Positions 34,564 to 44,389 of a stretch of 64,000 nucleotides of DNA are shown here, piece by piece. This DNA comes from Bacteroidota bacterium (GTDB taxonomy: Bacteria; Bacteroidota; Bacteroidia; Flavobacteriales_D; Sanyastnellaceae). Positions within the stretch are counted from its first letter, which is position 1; every line of letters starts with the position of its first letter. Under the pieces are notes generated by a model, which saw nothing but the letters and a program-made list of their open reading frames with translations, had not been told where the DNA came from and did no database searches. The stretch spans positions 127,989-191,988 of the forward strand of contig NVXE01000004.1 in NCBI GenBank assembly GCA_002746975.1. The letters run 5' to 3'. Made by a program: the position numbers and the translations under genes.

Positions 34564-35991
34564 ATGCAAAAACCGATGAATAATCGTCTGAAACGACTTA
34601 AACATATAGCACAATCAATTTGTGTTATCCTAGTTTTCCAGGTATCTGGACTAGCGGCCCAAGGAATTTGGGAGGGTGGAGACCCGACGAATGGTCAATC
34701 ACTCTTTAATGCGAATTGTGCTGCTTGTCACAAAATAACTGATGAGCTTCTCGTCGGTCCGGGTTTGGGCGGAATAAAAGATCGCTGGAAAACCACTGAT
34801 GAGATGCTCGTTGCTTGGGTACAAAACCCTCAAGAAGCTGCAGAATCAGGAGATAAGTACATTAAAGGTATCGTTGAACGTTATGTAGGCTCATACGGAT
34901 GGATGACTGGACAAGCAGTCTCTAAGGATGAAATTCGAGACATATTTGCTTATGTTTCAACACCTCCTGCCGATGGAGGTAATACTGCTAGCGCAAGTGC
35001 TAACTGCCCTACTGTTGATGACATAGTTGTTGAAGAATCAGACTCTGGGAATGCTATATGGTTCTTAGTCTTGTTTATACTGTTTTTGATCATTGCTATA
35101 AGTGCTTCAGGAGTTAAACGTTCACTTACAGATGTTCTTGCTGAGCGTGAGGGAGGAGATATGCTTCCTGATACGGGATACTTTCAGAGGTTCCGATCTT
35201 GGGCTTGGAATAATATGGTGTTTGTCACATTGATCGCAATATTTTGCCTTATGTATGGAGTAGTTGTGGGTTATTCCGCTCTGATGGACATAGGTATTTA
35301 CAAGAATTATAAGCCAGAACAACCAATACAGTTCATTCACAGCGTTCACGTTTGTGAAAATGAAATTGACTGTAAGTATTGTCACAATAGTGTATATGAC
35401 TCAAAGCATGCTGGAATCCCTAGCGCGAATGTTTGTATGAATTGTCACAAAGCAGTTAAAAAGGGTAAACGTACAGGGACTGCGGAGATTGAGAAAATAT
35501 ACGCTGCTATCGGCTTTGACTCTAAATCAGGAACATATATTGATGGAGAAGGTAACACAGGTAACTCTCTTCCTCAAGATAGTTACAATGGTGATCCGAT
35601 AAAGTGGAATAAAGTACATAATCTTCCTGACCACGTTTTCTTTAGTCACCAACAGCACGTTACTGTGGGTGGTCTTCAGTGCCAAAACTGTCACGGTGAC
35701 GTAAGTACTTATAGTGTAGGCAGAATTGCTTCAGTTGAGGAGATTAATACTTTAGTAGATGCCTTCCCTGGAATCATTCAGTTATCAAAACCCACCCTAA
35801 CAATGGGATGGTGTATCGAATGCCATAATACGGCTGAGATTGATTTGGCAAGTAATGGATATTATGAAGAGATGCACGAACGATTCAAGAACTCTGAAAG
35901 AGGAAATGAGGAGCTTCGGAACTATCTCGAAGACGATAAAATCACCGTTAGAGAGCTTGGAGGCTGGGAATGCTCCAAGTGTCACTATTGA
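34564..35991 (+). CDS. actA: Alternative complex III subunit ActA (multiheme cytochrome c)
   Basis: A 475-residue multiheme cytochrome of alternative complex III, the quinol oxidase that replaces cytochrome bc1. Six CxxCH heme sites are visible: CAACH (Cys52) in an N-terminal mono-heme cytochrome domain, then CKYCH, CMNCH, CQNCH, CIECH and CSKCH (about 270, 291, 373, 417 and 470) in the pentaheme domain. A signal-like hydrophobic N-terminus (about 13-33) and two membrane segments (about 160-178 and 216-240) anchor it. The fusion of a mono-heme domain to the pentaheme domain is usual in Bacteroidota. It starts the act-cox operon. Confidence 0.92.
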   Translation: MQKPMNNRLKRLKHIAQSICVILVFQVSGLAAQGIWEGGDPTNGQSLFNANCAACHKITDELLVGPGLGGIKDRWKTTDEMLVAWVQNPQEAAESGDKYIKGIVERYVGSYGWMTGQAVSKDEIRDIFAYVSTPPADGGNTASASANCPTVDDIVVEESDSGNAIWFLVLFILFLIIAISASGVKRSLTDVLAEREGGDMLPDTGYFQRFRSWAWNNMVFVTLIAIFCLMYGVVVGYSALMDIGIYKNYKPEQPIQFIHSVHVCENEIDCKYCHNSVYDSKHAGIPSANVCMNCHKAVKKGKRTGTAEIEKIYAAIGFDSKSGTYIDGEGNTGNSLPQDSYNGDPIKWNKVHNLPDHVFFSHQQHVTVGGLQCQNCHGDVSTYSVGRIASVEEINTLVDAFPGIIQLSKPTLTMGWCIECHNTAEIDLASNGYYEEMHERFKNSERGNEELRNYLEDDKITVRELGGWECSKCHY

Positions 35992-36011
35992 ACCCCTGAT
36001 TCTGACGCCAC

Positions 36012-39000
36012 ATGGCTAACAAGAAACAATACTGGTCCGGATTGGACGAATTAGAAGGAACAGAAGCCTTCAAGGAACTTCAAGGGAAGGAATTCCCTGA
36101 GCCTCAGTCCGTAGATGAATTTCTGTCTGACGAACGTCATGACTCAACAACATCTGGACGACGCGACTTTCTAAAATTCATGGGTTTTTCACTTACTGCT
36201 GCTACACTAGCCGCTTGTGAAACTCCTGTAATTAAGTCAATACCGTACACAAATAAGCCAGCTGAAATCACACCTGGAGTAGCTAACTACTACGCTTCTA
36301 CGTATTACGATGGTATGGATTACGCGAATGTTCTAGTGAAAACTAGAGAGGGTCGTCCAATTTTCGTAAAAGGAAATGCAGCAACAGGAATTGGAGCAGG
36401 AAAAGCTAATGTGAGAGTTATTGGGTCTGTAATGAGTCTTTACGATAAAGCTCGTCTATCTGGTCCTACTAAGAATGGGGAGCCCGTTACTTGGGCGAAT
36501 CTAGATTCAGCAATGAAAGCTGCAATTTCTGGGGCAGGTAGAACAGTGATACTTTCAAACACAATTGTATCTCCATCGACATTAAAAGCTATTTCCGCTT
36601 TAGGCGTGGAACACATTCAATACGACGCGATTTCTTATGGCGCACTTCGTAGCGCACAAGCTTCTGCGTTTGGAGTAGATGCAATTCCTACATATGACTT
36701 TACGAAAGCTGAAGTAATAGTAAGTATCGCTGCTGACTTTTTAAGTTCTTGGCTGTCGTCAACACAGTATGCGCCAGATTACGCTTCTTTAAGAGGCCCT
36801 GAAAGAGGAGCACAGTCTAAGCACTACCAGTTTGAGACTGCTATGTCTATGACTGGTACGAATGCAGATATTCGTGCAATGATTAAGCCATCTGAGGAGG
36901 GTAAAGTTGCTTCAGCATTACTCTCTGCCTTAAAAGGTGAAAGTATTTCGAACTTAGACTCATCTACTTCTTCTAAAGTTTTGGCTGCGGCTAAAGCACT
37001 TTCAGGAGCTAAGGGCAAATCAATTGTTATAGCGGGTTCAAATGATTTGTCAACCCAAATTATTGTAGCTGCAATTAATCAGCTTTTAGAAAATTATGGA
37101 AACTCTATAGACTTAGAGCGACCAACGTCAACACATAAGGGTAATGAGATTGCTGCTACTCAACTTATAGAAGACATGAATTCGGGTATGATTTCAACCT
37201 TGATAACCTACGGTTGCAATCCATCTTACGATATGCCTAACGCTAAAGCTTTTAATTCTGGTTTAGCAAAAGTAAAAACATCAGTGTGTATGAATGGTGT
37301 TGCTGACGAAACCGCAAGCCGTTCGACATTCGTAGCTCCAGATCATCATTATTTAGAAAGTTGGAATGACCTCAGCTTGCGTTCGGGTAGAATAGACTTA
37401 GTTCAGCCAACAATTGAACCATTATTCGATACTAGATCTGCACAAGAGTCATTCCTAGTTTGGTCTAATGCAGAAAATACAGACTGGTACACATTCTTGC
37501 GTAGGCAATATAATGAGTCTTATACATCTGATTCGTTGTATTCTGATTCCTCTTGGAATAGTGCCATTCATGATGGTTATATGTCTGTGGCCGAAACAAA
37601 AGAATCACCAGATTATTTAGCTACAATTGACACATCGTCTGCTTCAAGAAAAGTTGCAGCAGTGAAAGGCGGTAATGTTGAACTTGTGACCTATGTGAAA
37701 GCAACAGCTGGAGCAGGGAATCACGCTGCAAACCCTATGCTTCAAGAAACACCGGATCCTGTATCTAAAGTTACTTGGGACAACTATGTTTCCATGGCGA
37801 AAGTTGACATGGAAGCTATGGGGCTTAATACATATTTCGCTCAAGAAGATTTTGCATCTGTTGTAAAAGTTACCGTTGACGGAAAGTCTATTGAGCTTCC
37901 TGCGTATTTGCAACCAGGCCAAAAACCAGGTACAATTGGAATTGCTCTTGGATATGGTCGTGGTGCTAATGGTGAAAACATCGGGCAGGCAGCTTTCCAA
38001 ACTGGACAGAAGGGAGAACACCTTATGCTTGATTCGGGACTTCCTATGCCTATTGGAGCAAATGCATTTCCGTTAACTACTAGAGTTGACGGGAATACGA
38101 TATATGCGAATTACAACGTGAGCATAGAAGCTACGGGAAACGAATATCCTCTTGCTTGTACTCAGATCCACAACACATATATGGGCCGTGACTCTGTAGT
38201 CAGGGAAACAACATTTGATTCTTATTTATCTGAATCAACTAAGCCTAAAGGAGAGGCCTCTTGGAACATGTCTCATCGTCTAAATGTGCATGAGGATACA
38301 AACCATGACGGTGTAATTGATGCTAGAGATAAGACCAAGACAGGAGCGTTTGATTTATGGAAATCTCACCCGATTGAGGAAGTAGGACATAGATGGGGAA
38401 TGACTATCGACCTTACTACTTGTACAGGTTGTAGTTCTTGCGTTACAGCTTGTAACATTGAGAATAACGTGAGTGTTGTAGGTAAAGATGAGGTACTTCG
38501 TCACCGTGACATGCACTGGATACGTATAGATCGTTACTATGCTTCAGATTTCTCTCTTGAAAAAGGTGAAGAAGAAGGAGTGGGTGTGATTGATAGTTAC
38601 GGCCGCATGGAAGACCCTTCTGAAAACCCTCAGACGGTTCACATGCCTATGATGTGTCAGCACTGTAATCACGCTCCTTGTGAGACTGTTTGTCCAGTTG
38701 CTGCTACTACTCATAGTAATGAGGGCTTAAACCAAATGACTTATAACCGTTGTATTGGAACACGTTATTGTGCAAACAACTGCCCTTACAAGGTCCGTCG
38801 TTTTAACTGGTTTAATTACAAAGGGTACATGAAGTTTGCAAACGTGAACCCTGCTCACGATTCTTTAGCTCGTTTGGTATTAAATCCAGACGTTACTGTT
38901 AGAGCTCGAGGAGTAATGGAGAAGTGCTCGATGTGTATACAGCGTATTCAATCAGGTAAACTAGAAGCCAAAAAAGCTGATACACCTGTGATTGATGGAG

Positions 39001-39191
39001 CCATCGTTACTGCATGTGCAGAATCGTGTCCTTCAAATGCAATAACATTCGGAGACTTAAATGACAATGGCTCGCAAGTGCGTTCCATTTCTGAAAATAA
39101 TCGTTCTTATCACGCATTAGAAGAAATTGGTGTAAAGCCGAATATATTCTATATGACTAAGGTAAGAAACCTTGATAGCAACGAAGCTTGA
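36012..39191 (+). CDS. actB: Alternative complex III subunit ActB (molybdopterin-oxidoreductase-like plus iron-sulfur domain)
   Basis: A 1059-residue periplasmic subunit. A TAT-variant signal (RRDFLKF, residues 50-56) precedes a lipobox-like LAAC (Cys69). The middle (about 100-780) resembles molybdopterin oxidoreductases, but this domain is thought not to bind Mo in ACIII. The C-terminal part has ferredoxin-like cysteine sets: CTGCSSCVTAC (from about 804), CQHCNHAPCETVCP, CIGTRYCANNCP, CSMC and CAESCP, consistent with three [4Fe-4S] and one [3Fe-4S] clusters. It follows actA by 20 bases. Confidence 0.92.
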   Translation: MANKKQYWSGLDELEGTEAFKELQGKEFPEPQSVDEFLSDERHDSTTSGRRDFLKFMGFSLTAATLAACETPVIKSIPYTNKPAEITPGVANYYASTYYDGMDYANVLVKTREGRPIFVKGNAATGIGAGKANVRVIGSVMSLYDKARLSGPTKNGEPVTWANLDSAMKAAISGAGRTVILSNTIVSPSTLKAISALGVEHIQYDAISYGALRSAQASAFGVDAIPTYDFTKAEVIVSIAADFLSSWLSSTQYAPDYASLRGPERGAQSKHYQFETAMSMTGTNADIRAMIKPSEEGKVASALLSALKGESISNLDSSTSSKVLAAAKALSGAKGKSIVIAGSNDLSTQIIVAAINQLLENYGNSIDLERPTSTHKGNEIAATQLIEDMNSGMISTLITYGCNPSYDMPNAKAFNSGLAKVKTSVCMNGVADETASRSTFVAPDHHYLESWNDLSLRSGRIDLVQPTIEPLFDTRSAQESFLVWSNAENTDWYTFLRRQYNESYTSDSLYSDSSWNSAIHDGYMSVAETKESPDYLATIDTSSASRKVAAVKGGNVELVTYVKATAGAGNHAANPMLQETPDPVSKVTWDNYVSMAKVDMEAMGLNTYFAQEDFASVVKVTVDGKSIELPAYLQPGQKPGTIGIALGYGRGANGENIGQAAFQTGQKGEHLMLDSGLPMPIGANAFPLTTRVDGNTIYANYNVSIEATGNEYPLACTQIHNTYMGRDSVVRETTFDSYLSESTKPKGEASWNMSHRLNVHEDTNHDGVIDARDKTKTGAFDLWKSHPIEEVGHRWGMTIDLTTCTGCSSCVTACNIENNVSVVGKDEVLRHRDMHWIRIDRYYASDFSLEKGEEEGVGVIDSYGRMEDPSENPQTVHMPMMCQHCNHAPCETVCPVAATTHSNEGLNQMTYNRCIGTRYCANNCPYKVRRFNWFNYKGYMKFANVNPAHDSLARLVLNPDVTVRARGVMEKCSMCIQRIQSGKLEAKKADTPVIDGAIVTACAESCPSNAITFGDLNDNGSQVRSISENNRSYHALEEIGVKPNIFYMTKVRNLDSNEA

Positions 39192-39201
39192 TCTAACGAC
39201 T

Positions 39202-40578
39202 ATGCAGAGAGAATCATCAATACGCGAACCGCTTATACTAGGTCACAAGACCTATAAAGACATTACCGATGACGTTGTCGCACCAATCATGGGGCCAGCA
39301 TCATTAGGTTGGAAAATTATGATTACAATCTCGAGCATTATTGCCATTTATGGTATAGGCTCGATTTTATACCTCATCGGTACTGGTATCGGTGCTTGGG
39401 GGCTAAATAAGACAGTGGGCTGGGCTTGGGATATTACGAATTTCGTTTGGTGGGTAGGTATCGGTCACGCAGGGACTCTGATTTCTGCAGTACTACTCTT
39501 ATTCCGTCAAAAATGGCGGATGGCCATTAACCGTTCAGCAGAAGCGATGACCATTTTTGCTGTAATTATGGCTGCTGTTTTCCCGGGGATTCATATGGGT
39601 AGAATTTGGTTAGCATATTACGTTTTTCCTTTGCCAAACCAGTTTGGCTCTATTTGGGTGAATTTTAATAGCCCCCTACTTTGGGATGTATTTGCGATTT
39701 CGACATATTTCTCAGTGTCATTGGTTTTTTGGTACGTAGGTTTAATTCCTGATTTCGCGACTATTCGCGATAGGATGACGAAGCCTTTCGCAAAGAAAAT
39801 GTATGGCATTATGAGTTTCGGTTGGAGCGGAAGGGCCAAACATTGGACTCGCTTTGAAGAACTAAGTCTTGTGCTAGCTGGTATTGCAACACCTCTTGTA
39901 TTCTCGGTACACTCCATTGTATCGATGGACTTTGCTACTTCAATTATTCCAGGTTGGCATACAACTATCTTCCCTCCTTACTTTGTTTCTGGAGCTGTTT
40001 TTTCTGGATTTGCTATGGTTCAAACTCTCATGCTTGTTATGCGTAAAGCATACAAACTTGAAGACTACATACATATCAAGCACGTGGAGTATATGAATAT
40101 TGTAATTATTGTTACAGGTTCTATTGTAGGAGTAGCATATTTAACAGAGCTGTTTATTTCTTGGTACTCAGGTGTTGAATACGAAAGCTATGCATTTATA
40201 AATAGATTCTCTGGACCTTATAGTGCTGCTTACTGGACTATGATGACTTGTAATGTAATTAGTCCACAGCTATTTTGGTTTAAGAAGATTCGCCGATCCT
40301 TTGTGGCAACTTTCATATTATCGATTGTTGTAAATATCGGTATGTGGTTCGAGCGTTATGTTATTATCGTAACGTCATTACATAGGGACTACCTTCCTTC
40401 AAGTTGGGGTGAATTTATCCCAACAGCCACTGATATAGGTGTGTTTATTGGAACACTTGGAATATTCCTTACTCTGTTTCTTGCATTTACTAGGTTCTTC
40501 CCGGTTCTTGCGTTAAATGAGCTTAAGACAATTCTTAAGTCAAGTGGTGAGTCTTATAAAAATAAACAAGTTAAATAA
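39202..40578 (+). CDS. actC: Alternative complex III subunit ActC (NrfD/PsrC-like quinol-binding membrane protein)
   Basis: A 458-residue inner-membrane protein with about ten hydrophobic helices, of the NrfD/PsrC family. The N-terminal tail REPLILGHKTYKDIT is characteristic of ActC in this phylum. The conserved WWVGIGHAGTLISA segment and PGIHMGRIWLAYY lie in the helices thought to form the quinol site. An in-frame TTG at 39172 overlaps actB and is less likely than the ATG at 39202, which is ten bases after the actB stop. Confidence 0.92.
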   Translation: MQRESSIREPLILGHKTYKDITDDVVAPIMGPASLGWKIMITISSIIAIYGIGSILYLIGTGIGAWGLNKTVGWAWDITNFVWWVGIGHAGTLISAVLLLFRQKWRMAINRSAEAMTIFAVIMAAVFPGIHMGRIWLAYYVFPLPNQFGSIWVNFNSPLLWDVFAISTYFSVSLVFWYVGLIPDFATIRDRMTKPFAKKMYGIMSFGWSGRAKHWTRFEELSLVLAGIATPLVFSVHSIVSMDFATSIIPGWHTTIFPPYFVSGAVFSGFAMVQTLMLVMRKAYKLEDYIHIKHVEYMNIVIIVTGSIVGVAYLTELFISWYSGVEYESYAFINRFSGPYSAAYWTMMTCNVISPQLFWFKKIRRSFVATFILSIVVNIGMWFERYVIIVTSLHRDYLPSSWGEFIPTATDIGVFIGTLGIFLTLFLAFTRFFPVLALNELKTILKSSGESYKNKQVK

Positions 40579-40585
40579 TACCATC

Positions 40586-41116
40586 ATGAAAAAGGTATTC
40601 CACGTCATGTATGACGACGACGATAAGCTACTAGTAGCTGCTCGTGAACTTGTAGGTAAGGGAATTCACGTGAATGAAGTTTTTTCTCCCTTTCCTATTC
40701 ACGGAATAGATCCTATTATCGGAATTAAGCGTACTCGATTAGCTATTACGTCTTTTATGTATGCTATGACGGGACTCTCACTTGCCGTATTCTTTATGTG
40801 GTACACAATGATTTCTGACTGGCCTATGAATATAGGAGGAAAGCCAAACTTCTCATTACTCGAGAACCTTCCTTCTTTTATTCCAGTTTCATTTGAGTTT
40901 TCAGTCTTCTGTGCTGCACACGGGATGGTGATTACGTATTTACTGCGTAATCGTACTCTTCCAGGTATGCCAGCAACAAATCCTGATCCTAGAACGACAG
41001 ATGATAAGTTTGTGATGGAAATTACTACCGACACAAATGCTATGAGTGCTGAAGATCTTGAGTCAGCAATTAAAAATACCGGGCTACTCGAGCTCAGCAT
41101 CAAAGATTTCAAGTAA
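40586..41116 (+). CDS. actD: Alternative complex III subunit ActD (DUF3341)
   Basis: A 176-residue protein with two transmembrane helices (about 54-75 and 100-125). The N-terminus MKKVFHVMYDDDDKLLVAAR, then VNEVFSPFPIHGID, is the DUF3341 pattern. The helices SFMYAMTGLSLAVFFMWYT and FIPVSFEFSVFCAAHGMV match ActD, a membrane subunit with no known cofactor. A longer reading frame begins inside actC, but the ATG at 40586, eight bases after the actC stop, fits the family N-terminus. Confidence 0.9.
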   Translation: MKKVFHVMYDDDDKLLVAARELVGKGIHVNEVFSPFPIHGIDPIIGIKRTRLAITSFMYAMTGLSLAVFFMWYTMISDWPMNIGGKPNFSLLENLPSFIPVSFEFSVFCAAHGMVITYLLRNRTLPGMPATNPDPRTTDDKFVMEITTDTNAMSAEDLESAIKNTGLLELSIKDFK

Positions 41117-41121
41117 TAGAG

Positions 41122-41793
41122 ATGCAGAAGATTTCATTATACCCCATATTAATTGTCGCACTTATTGTGACAATCACTTCATGCACTAATAACCCTAATA
41201 GCCCAGGTCTCGAATATATGCCAGACATGTATCGATCACCTGCAATAGAGGCTTATGTTGATTACGGAGAAGATCCTTATTACGTAACAGAAGAGGTAGC
41301 TGCAGCACAACGCATGACTCAAAGTGCTCGTAAACCAGTAGCTGGAACTATCGCTTTTAAAGGTGAAGACAAAGCATTTGGTCTACCATATCCATACGCG
41401 AATACTCCAGAGGGGTATGAATTAGCAGGATTAGAGTTGCACTCACCTTTACCCACTACCTCAGACAATATTCAGGCAGGTGCTTTGAATTTTGGGCTGA
41501 TGTGCTCACATTGTCATGGAGAGACGGGGAAAGGCGATGGAGCGATTTCAAGGAATGGATTTATTATGGGTATTCCGGATTACTCTACGAAGCTTAAGGA
41601 TCTACCGGAGGGAAAGATGTATCATACATTAATCTACGGTAAAGGCCTTATGGGTTCTCATGCATCACAAATTTCTCAAAAAGGTTTGTGGGAGATTATC
41701 CAATATGTACAAGTTCTTCAAAATGGAGGTAATATGCCAACGTTTGACGAAAACGGCGTTGCAGTTTTATCTGAAACCGAAATTAACAACTGA
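41122..41793 (+). CDS. actE: Alternative complex III subunit ActE (mono-heme cytochrome c lipoprotein)
   Basis: A 223-residue lipoprotein. The signal peptide ends in a lipobox with Cys21 (TITSC), and residues about 115-205 form a class I cytochrome c domain with a CSHCH heme site (about residue 127) and a likely Met ligand in GLMGSHA (about 174) or NMPTF (near 211). The early motif YMPDMYRSPA is common to ActE of this phylum. It sits between actD (five bases) and actF (two bases). Confidence 0.9.
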   Translation: MQKISLYPILIVALIVTITSCTNNPNSPGLEYMPDMYRSPAIEAYVDYGEDPYYVTEEVAAAQRMTQSARKPVAGTIAFKGEDKAFGLPYPYANTPEGYELAGLELHSPLPTTSDNIQAGALNFGLMCSHCHGETGKGDGAISRNGFIMGIPDYSTKLKDLPEGKMYHTLIYGKGLMGSHASQISQKGLWEIIQYVQVLQNGGNMPTFDENGVAVLSETEINN

Positions 41794-41795
41794 TC

Positions 41796-43046
41796 ATGGA
41801 ATTCAAATTTGAAGGACGTGCAAAGCTGATTACTCAAGTCTTAATGGCTGTGGGTCTTATAGCTCTTGTTGGAGGATATCTAACAGACCACTCTGATCAT
41901 CACCAACGATGGTGGGCAAACTTGCTAGTAAATGGATTTTTCTATTTTTCTATTTCATTAGCGGCTTTGTTTTTTTATGCATTGCAGTATGCTACCGAGA
42001 GCGCATGGTCTGTTGTAATTAAACGCTTCTTGGAAGCGATGTTTGGTTACTTACCATATGGAGCTGCTGTTATGGTTATCGTGTTACTAGCGGGACAGTT
42101 TGATATGCATCACTTATATCACTGGATGGATCACACTCTTTATCATGAGTTTATGACCGTAGATGGATCTACATTTATGGATGAAGAGGTTGCTGGTTCG
42201 GTGATTAATCCTAACTATGATCATATTATTGCTGAAAAATCCGGATACTTTGCTTCGTGGTTTTTCTGGCTAAGAACTATAATTTATCTAGGCACATTCT
42301 TAGGCTTTGCTATATTATTTCGCAAGTGGTCGCTTCAAGAAGATGCTGAGGCAAATCTAGATTTACACTATAAAGTATTTCGTCGTAGTGCTTTATTCTT
42401 AGTATTCTTCGCTGTATTCTCTTCGACTTTATCATGGGATTGGCTGATGTCAATTGATCCACACTGGTTTAGTACTCTATACGGTTGGTATTTGTTCTCA
42501 GGAATGTGGGTAGGGATGATAATATTTACTCATGTAAGTATACTTTGGCTTAGAACTAAAGGCTACTTTGCTGAGATTACAGATAGTCACATGCATGACT
42601 TGGGAAAGTGGATGTTTGCAATATCAATGTTGTGGAGCTACTTGTTTTTTAGCCAGTTTATGTTGATTTGGTACACAAATATCCCTGAAGAAGTTACTTA
42701 CTACGTAAGCAGAATATTTACGGATTACAAAGTGCCATTTTTAATGATGTTCTTAGTAAATTTTGTAGTACCATTTTTAGTACTCATCTCTAGAGATGCT
42801 AAGCGTAATCCGAACTTCCTTATTCCAGTTGCCTTTATAATTTTTGCGGGACATTTCGCAGATGTGTATTTACTGGTAATTCCAGGAACGATGTTTAATC
42901 ACAATGTCTTCGGTCTTTTTGAAGTAGGTCTTTTCCTAGGCTTCCTAGGGTTGTTCATTAATAGGACACTAACTACTCTCGCAAAAGCACCATTGATTGC
43001 TAGGAATCATCCTATGCTTCAAGAATCAAAGGACTTGCATTACTGA
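41796..43046 (+). CDS. actF: Alternative complex III subunit ActF (second NrfD-like membrane subunit)
   Basis: A 416-residue membrane protein with about ten helices, paralogous to ActC and annotated in this phylum as quinol:cytochrome c oxidoreductase. Family features include the first helix with GLIALVGGYLTDHSDHHQRWW, the tryptophan-rich SSTLSWDWLMSIDPHWFSTLYGW and the C-terminal ADVYLLVIPGTMF. It probably contributes to proton translocation together with ActC. It completes a canonical ActABCDEF order and is followed 21 bases later by coxB. Confidence 0.92.
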   Translation: MEFKFEGRAKLITQVLMAVGLIALVGGYLTDHSDHHQRWWANLLVNGFFYFSISLAALFFYALQYATESAWSVVIKRFLEAMFGYLPYGAAVMVIVLLAGQFDMHHLYHWMDHTLYHEFMTVDGSTFMDEEVAGSVINPNYDHIIAEKSGYFASWFFWLRTIIYLGTFLGFAILFRKWSLQEDAEANLDLHYKVFRRSALFLVFFAVFSSTLSWDWLMSIDPHWFSTLYGWYLFSGMWVGMIIFTHVSILWLRTKGYFAEITDSHMHDLGKWMFAISMLWSYLFFSQFMLIWYTNIPEEVTYYVSRIFTDYKVPFLMMFLVNFVVPFLVLISRDAKRNPNFLIPVAFIIFAGHFADVYLLVIPGTMFNHNVFGLFEVGLFLGFLGLFINRTLTTLAKAPLIARNHPMLQESKDLHY

Positions 43047-43067
43047 CCCAGAAAAGTAAGCTAACTA

Positions 43068-44387
43068 ATGAAACTTCTCATACTTTTAGTCATAGTTGTC
43101 GGCGTAATTGCTGTAGCTCAGTTGGCTAAAATCTACCAACTCTCTGCACGCCTCCGCGGACACCGTGAAGAGGAAATTTCTGAAGCAGACACCAAACTAC
43201 AGGGGTCACTTTGGATAGTATTCATGTTTGTGTTTTTCGGCATGACTATTTGGCAATTCGTGCGTTATGGTGATTACTTACCGCCTTCTGCATCTTTGCA
43301 TGGAAAGTCTGTAGACACTCTGATGAATTACAACCTTGCGTTGATAATATTTGTGTTCTTTGTAGTTAACACCCTGTTATTTGTTTTCGCATATAAGTAT
43401 CGCTACAATAAGAATCGCAAAGCGAAATTTTTCCCACACGACACTCGTCTAGAATTAATTTGGACAGTAATACCGTCTATTGTACTAGCCGTAATTATTA
43501 TTTATGGATTACAAACTTGGACTGTAATGACTGGTCCAGCATCGGCGGATGCTATAAGAATCGAACTTTATTCTAAGCAGTTTGATTGGACTGCTAGATA
43601 TTCTGGAGATAATGATGAATTTGGTGCTACTGATTTTAATCTTATAACTTCATCTAACCCACTGGGAATTGTTACTCAGGAGGGAATAGATGCAGCATTA
43701 GTTAAAATTGACGGTAAGATATCTAAGTTAAATAATGAACTTAAATCTGAGAAAGGTCATTTATTAGCAGAGAAGAAGGAGCTTGAATCAGCTCTTCATG
43801 GTGGAGAACATTCTCACGGGGATCATGACAATCATGAAATTTCTGCTGAGAAAAAGGCTCACTTAACAAATAGGTTACAACTTATTGATGATGTTCTTGA
43901 GTCGGGTAAAACAACAATCTTATCTGAAGCTGCATATGAAGCAAAATCAGATAAAGTTTATCGTTTAGAACGTCATAGACAGAGGATTCTTGAATTAAGT
44001 TCTTACGAATTAGGTAGAGGTATAGATCCTTGGAGCGTAGGTAAAGATGATAAAATTGTGAAGGGTGAATTTCATATACCTCTAGGAAGAGAAATTGAGT
44101 TTGTATTCCGTTCTCGTGACGTTATTCACTCAGCTTTGATGCCTCATTTCCGTGCTCAAATGAATACGGTTCCGGGTTTACCTACAAGATTTAAAGTTAC
44201 CCCTGTCATTACAACGGATAGTATGCGTACAATCTTAGATGATCCAAACTTCAACTACATCCTATTATGCAATAAAATTTGTGGTTCAGCTCATTTTAAC
44301 ATGAAAATGGATATTGTAGTTGACACTGAGGCAGAATACGATGAATGGCTTAATAACCAGAAAGTTTACATTTCTGAAAAGAACTGA
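43068..44387 (+). CDS. coxB: Cytochrome c oxidase subunit II with histidine-rich coiled-coil insertion
   Basis: A 439-residue periplasm-facing subunit that takes electrons from cytochrome c. An extra N-terminal helix (1-20) precedes the two family helices (about 48-66 and 88-108) and a further hydrophobic stretch at 130-150. The CuA ligands are His354, Cys401, Cys405, His409 and Met412 (CNKICGSAHFNM); the usual Glu between the cysteines is replaced, as is common in this phylum. Between the first strands of the cupredoxin domain and the CuA region, residues about 202-325 form a charged coiled-coil-like insertion with five His in 13 residues (His244, 248, 250, 253, 256). The gene lies directly behind actF. 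Confidence 0.93.
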   Translation: MKLLILLVIVVGVIAVAQLAKIYQLSARLRGHREEEISEADTKLQGSLWIVFMFVFFGMTIWQFVRYGDYLPPSASLHGKSVDTLMNYNLALIIFVFFVVNTLLFVFAYKYRYNKNRKAKFFPHDTRLELIWTVIPSIVLAVIIIYGLQTWTVMTGPASADAIRIELYSKQFDWTARYSGDNDEFGATDFNLITSSNPLGIVTQEGIDAALVKIDGKISKLNNELKSEKGHLLAEKKELESALHGGEHSHGDHDNHEISAEKKAHLTNRLQLIDDVLESGKTTILSEAAYEAKSDKVYRLERHRQRILELSSYELGRGIDPWSVGKDDKIVKGEFHIPLGREIEFVFRSRDVIHSALMPHFRAQMNTVPGLPTRFKVTPVITTDSMRTILDDPNFNYILLCNKICGSAHFNMKMDIVVDTEAEYDEWLNNQKVYISEKN

Positions 44388-44389
44388 TT

